64,000 bases of DNA from Chloroflexota bacterium (GTDB lineage: Bacteria > Chloroflexota > Dehalococcoidia > FW602-bin16): positions 16,930 to 80,929 of the forward strand of contig SCTZ01000177.1 of assembly GCA_004297765.1 (NCBI GenBank). The letters run 5' to 3'. Shown here piece by piece: positions 35,271-44,348 of this stretch (its first letter is position 1; every line of letters begins with the position of its first letter). The notes below the pieces were generated by a model. That model was not told where the DNA came from, made no database searches, and was given only the letters and a program-made list of their open reading frames with translations. A program made the translations under genes and the position numbers.

Positions 35271-35691
35271 GCACTCCGCCAAGACGAGGATACTGTTCAG
35301 CGCAGATGAGACCGGTCATTCTATGGGTTATCACGTCATAGCCAGCGCCCTCACCGAGGCGGGCCTGGAGGTGGTCCTGGCAGGTCCACAGATACCCCGC
35401 GAGATCGCCGAGGCCGCCATCCAGGAGGACGTGGACATCATTGCCTATAGGATCATGGCGGCTCATGCACCAACGGTTGTCTCCCGGCTGCTCGCGACGC
35501 TAAAGGCGCGCGGGGCGGAGGATATCCCCATCGTCGTAGGCGGGGCGCTGCTGCCCCCGGAAGTGGAGCAACTGAAAGCGATGGGTATCTCGGGGATTTT
35601 CCCGACCGGCTCCCCATTGCCTGCCGTGGTACAGTATTTCAGGGATTTATCGATGAAGATGCCCGAGAAGGTAGGTCCACCCGGTGCATGA
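35260..35691 (+). CDS. B12-binding small subunit of the divergent mutase
   Basis: A 143-residue cobalamin-binding domain like the C-terminal part of methylmalonyl-CoA mutase. The lower-ligand histidine is kept (H20 in ADETGHSMG), but the usual aspartate of D-x-H-x-x-G is threonine (T18). The SxLS region reads AYRIMAAHAP, and the GG motif is VVGGALLP. ATG 35260 lies inside the end of the large-subunit gene, so the two are translationally coupled and very likely form a heteromer. The altered second-shell residue may tune Co-C bond cleavage. Confidence 0.88.
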   Translation: MSDKHSAKTRILFSADETGHSMGYHVIASALTEAGLEVVLAGPQIPREIAEAAIQEDVDIIAYRIMAAHAPTVVSRLLATLKARGAEDIPIVVGGALLPPEVEQLKAMGISGIFPTGSPLPAVVQYFRDLSMKMPEKVGPPGA

Positions 35692-35761
35692 CGGACGGAC
35701 CGGTGCTGTGAAGAACTCCCTCTATCTTGCATTAGATTCAGAATAGCGAGGTGGGGCAACG

Positions 35762-36955
35762 ATGAGAGTGGGAATCATCGGCGTAGGGTTGCTACCCTGG
35801 AAGGTCAGATATCCGAACAAGACATACTATGAGCTGGCGGCGGAAGCCGTACGGAAGGCGCTGGACGATGCCGGGATCGGCAAAGACAGGGTCGACAACG
35901 TTGTCTACGGTCTGGCCGACGTGTACACCATGGCCATACGGCAAGCCTGTGCCTCGACCATAATCCAGGACTACATAGGCATGGCCGGCAAGTCCTCTCT
36001 AACGGTACACGGCGGCGCCGCCACGGGCGCGTTGGCGGTCAAGACAGCCTATGCCGAGATAGCGTCTGGCATGTCTGAGGTATCGCTTGTCGTTGGCACG
36101 GGCAAGGGCATGGACCTGATCGATCCCGAGACGGGTAAACGCTCGTTGGGATTTCTGAAATCCATCACCTTCGATCTTGACACAACCTGGGATCAGCCGG
36201 TTGAGCCGGGGGCCACTCATTTCGCGTTCGTGGTTCAAGCGCACATCGACAAGTATGGCGGTCCGACCGAGGAGCAAATGGCCAAGGTCTCGGTCAAGAA
36301 CCATGGCAACGCCCTGGACAACCCTCTGGCCCAGAGCGGCATCAAGCTCACCGTGGAAGAGGTGCTCAAATCACCGCGCATGTCAGGGCCGGCCAAGTTC
36401 TATGACAGTTGCCTGTACAGCGAGGGTGCCGCTGCTCTGGTTCTGGCCAACGAGAAGATTGCCCGGGAGATCGGCCGCAAAGTGGTGTGGATCGAGGGCG
36501 TCGGAAGCAGCAACAAACGCAGCTCACTTCCAGACTGGGATGACCTGGGAGGGATACCTTGCCAGTACATCGCCACCCAGAAGGCCTATCGGATGGCCCG
36601 AATCAAGGATCCTCTCAACGAGCTTGACGTGATCGAGCTGCACGACCTCCAGACCGGCATCGAGATCATGAGCTATGAGGAGCTGGGGCTCTGCGCCAGG
36701 GGCGAAGGCGGCAGGTTGATCGACGAGGGGGTAACAGAACGAACAGGAAGACTACCCGTCAACCCGTCTGGCGGCATGATCGGGTGTGGACACGTCGCCG
36801 GGCCATCCGGCATCTCTCGCGTCGGCGAGGTAGCGCTCCAGTTGCGTGGCGAGGCTGGCAAACGCCAGGTCAAGATAGCGCATGGGCGTGGACTGACCGC
36901 CTGCATAGGCGGACCGGGGGTCTCCCAGGCCTGTTCGATCGTATTGGGGGTGTAG
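35762..36955 (+). CDS. Thiolase-like protein lacking the nucleophile cysteine
   Basis: A 397-residue SCP-type thiolase fold. Where active thiolases have N-x-C-A-S/T-G it reads VHGGAATG, with Ala86 at the cysteine position. The C-terminal region keeps GCGHVAGPSG (His) and RGLTACIGGPG (second Cys). The LDVIELHDLQTG segment is SCP2-like. The DUF35 gene starts one base after its stop, an arrangement like BbsB-BbsA of toluene degradation, where thiolase and zinc-finger protein form a complex. It may cleave by a variant mechanism or act as a binding partner. Confidence 0.85.
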   Translation: MRVGIIGVGLLPWKVRYPNKTYYELAAEAVRKALDDAGIGKDRVDNVVYGLADVYTMAIRQACASTIIQDYIGMAGKSSLTVHGGAATGALAVKTAYAEIASGMSEVSLVVGTGKGMDLIDPETGKRSLGFLKSITFDLDTTWDQPVEPGATHFAFVVQAHIDKYGGPTEEQMAKVSVKNHGNALDNPLAQSGIKLTVEEVLKSPRMSGPAKFYDSCLYSEGAAALVLANEKIAREIGRKVVWIEGVGSSNKRSSLPDWDDLGGIPCQYIATQKAYRMARIKDPLNELDVIELHDLQTGIEIMSYEELGLCARGEGGRLIDEGVTERTGRLPVNPSGGMIGCGHVAGPSGISRVGEVALQLRGEAGKRQVKIAHGRGLTACIGGPGVSQACSIVLGV

Positions 36956-36956
36956 C

Positions 36957-37400
36957 ATGTCGGATGAGACGCGAATCCTCGAAGTCCAAATCAAGGATGA
37001 GTTTCATTTCAAATTCAGTCATGGTGGCGCCTCCCGGTTCTTCATCGAGCTGTCGGAAAACCGGAGATTCATGGGCACCCGCTGCCCCCAGTGCGGACAC
37101 GTCTGGTGCCCTCCGCGGATCATCTGCTCGCGCTGTCTCAGCTCCACCGAATGGGTCGAGGTCCGCGATGAAGGAGAGGTCTTGTGTGCTGTGCCTATCC
37201 ACATGTCTCTGGGCCTTGATCTGAGCCATCTGGGTTCCCCTCAAGTCTGCGCCCTAATCAAGCTCGACGGCAGCGATACCTGCTTCAAGGCCATCGTGGC
37301 GCCCAAGCTGGGCGAAACGGTCCAGAAGGGCAGCAGGGTGAGGGCGGTCTTCAAAGGAACGGTCCAGACCATCGCCGACTTCAGCTTCGAGCTGATCTAA
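36957..37400 (+). CDS. DUF35 zinc-ribbon/OB-fold protein
   Basis: A 147-residue protein with a helical N-terminal segment, a zinc ribbon (CPQCGHVWCPPRIICSRC) and an OB-fold domain that resembles acyl-CoA-associated DUF35 proteins. Such proteins bind next to thiolase-fold partners and are thought to help hold the CoA substrate. It begins one base after the thiolase-like stop, so the pair is coupled and probably stoichiometric. No catalytic residues are expected. Confidence 0.88.
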   Translation: MSDETRILEVQIKDEFHFKFSHGGASRFFIELSENRRFMGTRCPQCGHVWCPPRIICSRCLSSTEWVEVRDEGEVLCAVPIHMSLGLDLSHLGSPQVCALIKLDGSDTCFKAIVAPKLGETVQKGSRVRAVFKGTVQTIADFSFELI

Positions 37401-37446
37401 TCGAGCATCCACTCTGCACTATTACAGCAGAAAGGGCCATTAGCAC

Positions 37447-38310
37447 GTGAAAGCGATTGACATGCACTGTCATTGGACCACAAAGACGGGCTCTTTGTGG
37501 AGGACCCCGCAAGAGATAGCGATGGCTGAAGAGCATCACAAGATCAAGATCCTCTACAAGACCGAAGAGGGAATGGCAGAGGATCTGCGCAAAGCCGACG
37601 TCAAGGCAGTCATGGATTATTCGTTTACGATGGTGTCTGACGACTACGGTGAGGTCAAGGACCTGCACGACTATGTGGGACAGTTCAAGCGGGACTATCC
37701 GGACGTGGTTCTCGGCTGGTGGGTTTCACTGGATCCGCGGAAAGATTTTACCCTGCGCGAATTCGAAAGATGCCTGAAAGATCAGGGGGCGATGGGATTC
37801 GCGTTTCAGGGAACCACGCTGGGGATGCCTCCAACGGATAGAGTTTTCAACCCGATCTACGAAATGTGCTGCGAGGCCAAGGCGCCGGTACTGATCCACG
37901 TCGGATACACCGCTGACGGAGCTGGTTTTCCCGGCGGAGGGGGCAGGATCCTGGAGCATTGCCACCCGCGCTACTTGGACGAGGTGGCGGCCAGGTTCCC
38001 GGGTCTTCAAGTGATCGCCGGTAGGACGGCCTTCCCCTGGGAGCGGGAGATGATCGCCATCATGCTGCACAAGCCCAACGTGTGGATGGACGTGCACGGC
38101 TGGCTTCCCCGCTACTTCGCACCGGAGCTCAAGTACGACATCAACCGCCGGCTGCAGGACAAGGTGACCTTCGGAGCCGACTATCCCATCTACTCCTACG
38201 ATACGTTGTTCGGCGATTGGGAATCCGGCGAATACAAGCCCGAGGTACTCGAGAAGGTCTATCTAAAGAACGCCCAGCGGCTCCTGCACCTGTTGGGGCG
38301 CGATGCGTAA
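37447..38310 (+). CDS. Amidohydrolase 2-type metal-dependent hydrolase/decarboxylase
   Basis: A 287-residue TIM-barrel protein of the ACMSD/amidohydrolase-2 family. Metal ligands are visible in the N-terminal MHCHW, in PVLIHVGYTADG and in the late aspartate of FGADYPIYSYD. The family includes decarboxylases, hydrolases and lactonases acting on ring-derived acids. GTG start at 37447 with a modest upstream AAAGGG. It lies in the plus-strand operon between the DUF35 gene and the flavin reductase. Substrate unknown. Confidence 0.82.
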   Translation: MKAIDMHCHWTTKTGSLWRTPQEIAMAEEHHKIKILYKTEEGMAEDLRKADVKAVMDYSFTMVSDDYGEVKDLHDYVGQFKRDYPDVVLGWWVSLDPRKDFTLREFERCLKDQGAMGFAFQGTTLGMPPTDRVFNPIYEMCCEAKAPVLIHVGYTADGAGFPGGGGRILEHCHPRYLDEVAARFPGLQVIAGRTAFPWEREMIAIMLHKPNVWMDVHGWLPRYFAPELKYDINRRLQDKVTFGADYPIYSYDTLFGDWESGEYKPEVLEKVYLKNAQRLLHLLGRDA

Positions 38311-38415
38311 CCCAGAAGGCGTTTGAAAAGGCGGCATATGACCAGTGCTCCGGGCAGGCTTGCTCGGACACCTTCTCAGGCTCAGGCCCACGCCGTTGAA
38401 CAGAGGAGTGAGGTA

Positions 38416-40359
38416 ATGACAGACCGAATCAGACTCGCGAGACTGTTTGAGCCCTTGAAAATTGGCCCCGTCGAACTGCGAAACAGAATCGTCTTTCCGC
38501 CGATGGTTACAGGCTATGGCACAGCGGAGGGCAAACCGACCCAGAGGTCAGTCGACTATTATGCCGAGCGCAGCCGAGGAGGAGCGGGGCTCATCATCGT
38601 AGAGGCGAGCGCTGTCGAGCCTATCACAGCCTCGCCCATCGAGCTACGCTTTTGCGCCGACGACTACGTGGAAAGTTTCACGCAGTTGGCGGCGGGGATC
38701 CACGCGGGTGGCGCCAAGGCGATCGTTCAGCTCGTCCATTCCGGAGGAATCGCGCTGAGCTACGAGGGGCTGCCGCAGCCCATAGGTCCGTCATCATTCC
38801 AGATCCCGATGCCTGGAGCGCCTGTGGCCAGGGAGATGACCGTCGCGGAAATCGAAGGCGTTGTCCGCAGCTTCGTTCAGACCGCTGGTCGAGCGGAAAC
38901 TGCCGGCTTCGATGGGATCGAGTTGCACGCCGCTCACGGGTACCTGCTTTGCCAGTTCCTTTCGCCACTGACCAATAGGCGGCAGGATGCCTTCGGCGGT
39001 GACGTCGAGCGACGGGCAAAGTTCGTCGTCGAGGTAATCCAGACCATCAAGGCCCGCACTTCCAAAGGATTCCTGGTGGGCTGCAGGATCAGCGGAGACG
39101 AGTACGCCGAGGGCGGGCTAACTCTGGACATGGCGGTGGAGACAGCCCAAATTCTGGAGCGGGCGGGTGTCGATTACCTGAGCATATCGGCCGGCAGCTG
39201 GTGGGCAAAGACACCCTACGCGATGCCTCCTATCTTCCTGCGCCAGGGCTACATGGTCTACCTCGCCGACCGGATCAAGCAGACCGTGAACGTCCCCGTC
39301 ATGACCGCCGGACGAATCAAGTCGCCCAGGATGGCCGAGGATATTCTCTCCGAAGGGCGAGCCGATCTCGTGGGGATGGGGCGTGCGCTGCTCGCCGATC
39401 CCGAATTGCCCAACAAGGCCTTGCAGGGAAGATTGTCTGAGATCCGACCGTGTATCGCCTGCAACATTGGCTGCTTCGATCGGGCCACGTTCGGCATGAA
39501 GGACCTGAAGTGTGCCGTCAACCCAACGGTCGGAAGGCCCGAGCTGGGTCTTCTGGAGCAGACCAGGGAACCGAAGAAGGTCCTGGTGATCGGAGGCGGC
39601 CCGGCGGGTATGACCGCGGCCATCGTCGCCGCCAAGCGCGGCCATAGTGTGGCGCTCTGGGAGCGACGCGGCACGCCTGGAGGGCAGGTAACGATCGCGG
39701 CCCTTCCGCCGAGCAAAGAGGAGTTCCTCGACATCGTTGAGCACCTCTGGAGAGAGGCTCTGAGAGCCGGAGTTGACGTGAGGCTCAATCAGACCGCCGA
39801 TCTCGCCGCGGTGCGGGACTTCGGCCCCGACATTGTGATACTGGCGACCGGGAGCAAACCGGAGCGGCCCTCGATCCATGGGGTGGATGGACCGAATGTA
39901 ATAACGGCCTCCGAGGTGCTGTACAGCAGGGCGCATGGGGTCGGTCAGAAGGTCGTTGTGGTTGGCGGCGGGGAAGTCGGTTGTGAAACGGCGAGTTTCC
40001 TGGCCTGGCTAGGCAAACAGGTGACCGTGCTCAAGAGGGGTCCGAAGATGGCCGACGACATGGGAATCCTGGCCCGCTCGATGCTTCTCGGCGGTCTGCG
40101 GGACGCAGGCGTGGAGATGCTGACTGGCGTCGCCTACAAGCAGATAGCGGCGGATCGCATAACCATCACTGTGCAGGGAGAAGAGCGCGCTCTGGCTTGC
40201 GATACAGTCGTCCTCGCGGCCGGATCTAAACCTGACAACCAACTGGAGGAGGCTCTGCGCAGCCTGGGCTGCCAGGTGATCCCTGTTGGAGAGGCCGTCC
40301 GGGTGGGGAACGTGCTGGATGCGGTGGAGAGTGCCTGGATCGCCGCACGCGAGATGTGA
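38416..40359 (+). CDS. NADH:flavin oxidoreductase, 2,4-dienoyl-CoA reductase type
   Basis: A 647-residue FMN/FAD/[4Fe-4S] enzyme of the Old Yellow Enzyme superfamily (FadH-like). The N-terminal TIM barrel starts LFEPLKIGPVELRNRIV and holds IELHAAHGYLLCQFLSP. The iron-sulphur ligands are in CIACNIGCFD followed by a cysteine 11-12 residues later (LKCAVNP). The FAD/NAD domains have VLVIGGGPAGMTAA and VVVVGGGEVGCETA. ATG 38416 follows GAGGAGTGAGG; the frame is open 31 codons further. It probably reduces a conjugated double bond in an enoyl- or dienoyl-CoA made by this island. Confidence 0.9.
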   Translation: MTDRIRLARLFEPLKIGPVELRNRIVFPPMVTGYGTAEGKPTQRSVDYYAERSRGGAGLIIVEASAVEPITASPIELRFCADDYVESFTQLAAGIHAGGAKAIVQLVHSGGIALSYEGLPQPIGPSSFQIPMPGAPVAREMTVAEIEGVVRSFVQTAGRAETAGFDGIELHAAHGYLLCQFLSPLTNRRQDAFGGDVERRAKFVVEVIQTIKARTSKGFLVGCRISGDEYAEGGLTLDMAVETAQILERAGVDYLSISAGSWWAKTPYAMPPIFLRQGYMVYLADRIKQTVNVPVMTAGRIKSPRMAEDILSEGRADLVGMGRALLADPELPNKALQGRLSEIRPCIACNIGCFDRATFGMKDLKCAVNPTVGRPELGLLEQTREPKKVLVIGGGPAGMTAAIVAAKRGHSVALWERRGTPGGQVTIAALPPSKEEFLDIVEHLWREALRAGVDVRLNQTADLAAVRDFGPDIVILATGSKPERPSIHGVDGPNVITASEVLYSRAHGVGQKVVVVGGGEVGCETASFLAWLGKQVTVLKRGPKMADDMGILARSMLLGGLRDAGVEMLTGVAYKQIAADRITITVQGEERALACDTVVLAAGSKPDNQLEEALRSLGCQVIPVGEAVRVGNVLDAVESAWIAAREM

Positions 40360-40397
40360 GTTTCGGAGCGGAAGATGTAGCGAGGTGACGCTGGGCG

Positions 40398-40904
40398 ATG
40401 CAAGAAGAACAAGCGCTGCTAACCGAAGAGATACGCAAACTCATCGGCTCACCCCGAAAGACGATCACGGATCTGCCGGCGCAGGCCACCGACATAGCGC
40501 GATACTGCGAGGCGACCGGCGAGACCAACCCGCTGTTCACGGATGTCGGCTACGCTCGCGGAACCCCATACGGAGGTCCTATCGCGCCTCCCGCGTTCTA
40601 CCTTGCGGCTTATATGCTTGCGCCCGGTGCATTCAAGCCTGTCCCTCCGGGCGCAACTATAGAGGAGTTACAGGAGATAGCGGACCTCCTACCAGTCAAG
40701 CGCCCTCTAGATGCAAGGCTAAAGGTGGAGTTCAAGGCACCCATCCGCCCGGAGGATGTCCTCACGCGCGAGAGCCGCATCGCCGACATAGTGGAAAGAG
40801 AAACCAAGGTGGGACGCGGTCTCTTCGTGACCATCGAAAACACCATTATCAACCAGCAGGGGCAGGAGATCTGCCGCGAGATACAGGAGTTTCTCTTTTA
40901 CTGA
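40398..40904 (+). CDS. MaoC-like hydratase, N-terminal (FAS1-type) subunit
   Basis: A 168-residue hot-dog-fold protein of the MaoC_dehydrat_N type. The segment CEATGETNPLFTDVGYAR, followed by GGPIAPPAFYLAAYM, matches the non-catalytic half found in two-subunit enoyl-CoA hydratases such as HadA or ChsH-type pairs. The second subunit follows 16 bases downstream. The pair probably hydrates or dehydrates a CoA thioester. Confidence 0.83.
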   Translation: MQEEQALLTEEIRKLIGSPRKTITDLPAQATDIARYCEATGETNPLFTDVGYARGTPYGGPIAPPAFYLAAYMLAPGAFKPVPPGATIEELQEIADLLPVKRPLDARLKVEFKAPIRPEDVLTRESRIADIVERETKVGRGLFVTIENTIINQQGQEICREIQEFLFY

Positions 40905-40920
40905 GGTAAAGGACGGCCGC

Positions 40921-41415
40921 ATGACGCAGTCAGGTGTTCATCAACTGTATTTCGAAGACGTGGAGGTCGGAAACCCGCTGCCTCCCCTGGAAACTGGCGT
41001 CGTAACGCAGACGAACAGCATCCGGTTCGAGGCGGCTACGGGAGTATTTGCGCCAGCGCACCACGACTTAGAGTTCGCCAGGCAAATCGGGCTGCCCAGG
41101 ACGATTCTTCCGGGAAACTACTCGTTCAGCTATATCGCTCGGATGCTTACAGACTGGATAGGTCCTGAGGGCTGGCTAGCCGAGCTGGACGTGAGGTTTC
41201 GGGACGTTGGGTTGACCGGTCATCGGTTCTCCGCGGAAGGGGTGGTTACCAGGAAATACGTCGCCGACGAGCGATACTGGGTCGCGTGCGACGTCTGGTT
41301 CCGGGACTTCGACCGGGATAGCAAGGTCACCGCTGGAACATGCCTGGTGCATTTGCCATCCACGGCAGTTGGAAAGGAGGGATCACCTTGGCAGTCACGA
41401 CGTGAAACCGCGTGA
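40921..41415 (+). CDS. MaoC-like hydratase subunit with altered active-site aspartate
   Basis: A 164-residue hot-dog protein. The R-hydratase motif G-D-x-N-P-I-H-x-D reads GVFAPAHHD here: the histidine is kept but the catalytic aspartate is valine. The overhang LPRTILPGNYSFSYIARML is typical. ATG 40921 follows GAGGTAAAGGA. It partners the preceding gene. With the aspartate missing, activity must be altered or supplied from the partner. The second MaoC pair in the window (53718-54155) keeps D-x4-H. Confidence 0.8.
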   Translation: MTQSGVHQLYFEDVEVGNPLPPLETGVVTQTNSIRFEAATGVFAPAHHDLEFARQIGLPRTILPGNYSFSYIARMLTDWIGPEGWLAELDVRFRDVGLTGHRFSAEGVVTRKYVADERYWVACDVWFRDFDRDSKVTAGTCLVHLPSTAVGKEGSPWQSRRETA

Positions 41416-41603
41416 CCGGTAGTCCTCAGGATAGGGAATTCAACGGTAAAGGGCCAAATGAGAATCGATGTGGAGGTGTTGGCAAGATGGGGTAGGTTAG
41501 GCAACGGCGCTTTGGGGAGTATCAGGACCTAGATCTTTCAACTCGGAACACACGACCCAGGACGCTTGGCTTCCTGATTTAGACGAAAGGAGCAGCGACG
41601 ACA

Positions 41604-42986
41604 ATGGCCGTAAGCATGACAGGCGCAAGGCTGGACCGTCTACCGATCTGCTCGTTCCATTACAGGCTATTGGCCCTCATCAGCGCCGGCATGTTCATCG
41701 ATGCGTTTGATATCTACCTGATGGGACCCGTGCTGGCAGAGCTCGTGCGCACCAAGTGGACCACTCCCGCCGATGTCGCCACTTTCATTTCGATTACTTT
41801 TCTGGGTCTCTTTTTGGGGACTGTCGTCTCCGGCTGGCTTGGGGATCGTTTCGGCCGACGCACAACCTATCAACTCAACCTGCTTATCTTTGGGCTGGCC
41901 TCACTGGCAGCGGCGGCGGCACCCAACTACACTGTTCTACTGATCTGCCGTTTTGTAGCCGGTATCGGCTTGGGCGGGGAGATCGTGACCGGCTACGCTA
42001 CCCTCGCTGAGTTCGTACCGGCACGGAACCGCGGCAATTGGCAAGGATATCTCATTACGCTCACCAACGCTGGGCTGCCCGCGTCGGCGTTCGTCGCCCT
42101 CGCCGTGATCCCGAGCCTCGGATGGCGCTGGATGTTCGTGATCCCTGGGGTCCTCGCGTTGATCGTTTGGCTCATGCGCAAGAACATGCCGGAGTCTCCC
42201 CGCTGGTGTGAGATTCACGGACGAAAGGCGGAGGCCGATGCGATTCTGACCAAGACGGAGGCCGCCGTCGAGAAAGCCACTGGCAAGTCGTTGCCTTCGC
42301 TATCCGCCGTGGTGAGCGGCGAGAGCGTCGACGGGGCTCCGGCAATGGGCCTTGGCGCGCTCTTCCGCGGCGTGCTGTTGCGGCGCGTGATCATCGGCGT
42401 GCTTCTGATGGTCTTCCTGAACTTCGGCTACACCTTCCTCACCTGGGTGCCGACCATTCTCCTCCAAAGTGGCAAAGACATCTTCAACACGCTCCTGCTA
42501 ACCTCGATCATGCAACTCGGCGCCATCCCCGGCGGGCTGATCGGCGGCTGGGGTTCGGATCGCCTCGGGCGGCGGGGGGGCATCATCGCCTTTTCTGTGC
42601 TGATCACGGTGTTCGCCGTCGTCTTTGGCTTCATGAAGGATCCGATGGGCCTGGCCGTCATCGGGTTCATGGTCATCCTAGGAACCTACGCGCTCGCAGC
42701 CGTGATCTATACCTACGTACCGGAGCTGTTCCCGACTGCGGTACGGCTGCGCGGCGCCGGCACCTGCATCGCCGTGTCACGTGTCACCAACGCCATGGGA
42801 CCCTACGCCGTGGCCTTCATTCTGACCACTGCGGGCGCCACCGGCGTCTTCATCGTGGTGGGCGCTGTCGTGCTCCTCAACGCCATCGTCATGGGCGCTT
42901 TCGGTGAGGAAACCCGCGGCAAGTCGCTTGAGACGATCGGCGAGGATGTGGCCGCCACGCCTCATGCGCCGCTGACCGCAAACTGA
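41604..42986 (+). CDS. MFS transporter
   Basis: A 460-residue 12-helix transporter of the major facilitator superfamily, metabolite:H+ symporter or sugar-porter type. Motif A is visible in GWLGDRFGRRTTYQ and repeated in the second half as GWGSDRLGRRGG, with RFVAGIGLGGEIVTGYA between. The C-terminal PELFPTAVRLRGAGT is characteristic. It probably imports an organic acid used by the surrounding CoA-linked genes. AAAGGAG lies about 13 bases before the ATG. Confidence 0.88.
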   Translation: MAVSMTGARLDRLPICSFHYRLLALISAGMFIDAFDIYLMGPVLAELVRTKWTTPADVATFISITFLGLFLGTVVSGWLGDRFGRRTTYQLNLLIFGLASLAAAAAPNYTVLLICRFVAGIGLGGEIVTGYATLAEFVPARNRGNWQGYLITLTNAGLPASAFVALAVIPSLGWRWMFVIPGVLALIVWLMRKNMPESPRWCEIHGRKAEADAILTKTEAAVEKATGKSLPSLSAVVSGESVDGAPAMGLGALFRGVLLRRVIIGVLLMVFLNFGYTFLTWVPTILLQSGKDIFNTLLLTSIMQLGAIPGGLIGGWGSDRLGRRGGIIAFSVLITVFAVVFGFMKDPMGLAVIGFMVILGTYALAAVIYTYVPELFPTAVRLRGAGTCIAVSRVTNAMGPYAVAFILTTAGATGVFIVVGAVVLLNAIVMGAFGEETRGKSLETIGEDVAATPHAPLTAN

Positions 42987-43139
42987 CCTGAGGACGTGAT
43001 CAAAGACGGCTTGGCGTTGGGCGAAACCTCGTCTGACGCCCGCCCTCATCCTACGCGAAGAGCGCGAGGCTGAGAAAGCCAGAGGCCCGCGGCAATCAAC
43101 GTGGTGGCTTGGCTACCTGGAGGAAAGGAGAACAAAGGT

Positions 43140-44303
43140 ATGGCACCTCTTGGGAATCCCGGAACGGGGGGGGCGCTGGAGGGGATCAGAGTGCTACAAG
43201 CCGGCATGATTGCCGTCGGGCCATATGCCGGAAGCCTTCTTGGAACCCTGGGGGCCGACGTCATCAGGTTGCACACACCGTTGGACTACACTACGGTGGG
43301 AGAGCCGACCAGGAATGGCAAGGGACTAATGTTCTATGCGATCAACTTCAATCAAAGGAACATTCTTCTGGACCTCCGGAACGAGGAGCACAAGGCCATA
43401 GCTCTGAAGCTGGCCGAGAGAGCGGATGTCTTCATCGAGAACTACCGACTGGGTGTGATGGATCGCGTCGGCCTCGGCTACGAAGCATTGGCACACATCA
43501 ACCCGCGCATCGTCTACTGTTCGATGCCTCCTTACGGCACCAGGGGACCTCTATCCGAGCGCGGAGCGGCCGATCCGTACATGCAAGCCTTCACGGGCTT
43601 TGCCAGCACACAAGGCGTGGAAGGGTCTCAGGGCGAGGCGTTTCGATCCTACGGAATACTGGACGTAGCGGCCGCAGTGCTGGCCGCGCAAGGCATCGTG
43701 TTGGCTCTGCGCGAGCGAGAGATATCTGGACGTGGGCAGCGGGTCGTCTTCTCTCTCATGCAGACCGCCTTGAATGTGCAGGAAACACGATTCGCGGAGT
43801 ACCTGGCCACGGGACAAGCTCCGACGCCCCACGGAAGCGCGGCGTCCTATTTGGTGCCCTCCCAGGCGTTTCATTGTCAGGATGGGGACTACATCTTCGT
43901 CAGCGCGCGTACTGACGAGGAGTGGTTGCATCTCGCCCAGGCTCTCGGCCGCCCGGATCTGGCACAGGACCCGCGCTTCAGCTCCAATCACGCCAGGCTC
44001 GAGAAGAGGGCGGAGCTGATCCCCATTCTGGAGGAGCTATTCGAGGCTGAGCCCAGCTTGAGCTGGTGGCTGAGGTTGCGTCGATTTAGGGTGCCCTGCG
44101 CCCTTCGAAGCAGCATCAAAGAACACATGACCAGCGAGTACCTTCGGCGCAAGGACCTGGTGCTCGAGACCGACTCGCCCGTCGGGAAGCTGAAATTCGC
44201 GGCCACTCCCATCGTGTTCAGCGAGACGAAGGCCGTGAAGCCCACGTACATTCACGATGTGGATGCCGACCGGTTGGAAATTCTGGCAGAGCTAGATCAT
44301 TAG
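43140..44303 (+). CDS. Family III CoA-transferase, subunit 1 of first pair
   Basis: A 387-residue CaiB/BaiF-type CoA-transferase. The N-terminal LEGIRVLQAGMIAVGPYAGSL and GLMFYAINFNQRNILLDLRN are family signatures. The conserved aspartate is probably that in YGILDVAAAVLA, the usual catalytic position. ATG 43140 follows GGAGGAAAGGAG; the GTG at 43101 has no site. The next CoA-transferase gene is 45 bases downstream, suggesting a heteromeric enzyme as in BbsEF-type transferases, which move CoA from succinyl-CoA. Confidence 0.86.
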   Translation: MAPLGNPGTGGALEGIRVLQAGMIAVGPYAGSLLGTLGADVIRLHTPLDYTTVGEPTRNGKGLMFYAINFNQRNILLDLRNEEHKAIALKLAERADVFIENYRLGVMDRVGLGYEALAHINPRIVYCSMPPYGTRGPLSERGAADPYMQAFTGFASTQGVEGSQGEAFRSYGILDVAAAVLAAQGIVLALREREISGRGQRVVFSLMQTALNVQETRFAEYLATGQAPTPHGSAASYLVPSQAFHCQDGDYIFVSARTDEEWLHLAQALGRPDLAQDPRFSSNHARLEKRAELIPILEELFEAEPSLSWWLRLRRFRVPCALRSSIKEHMTSEYLRRKDLVLETDSPVGKLKFAATPIVFSETKAVKPTYIHDVDADRLEILAELDH

Positions 44304-44348
44304 TATTCTTGATTGAGGCTGGCTGAGTGTCGGAAAGGAGGTCGAGGG

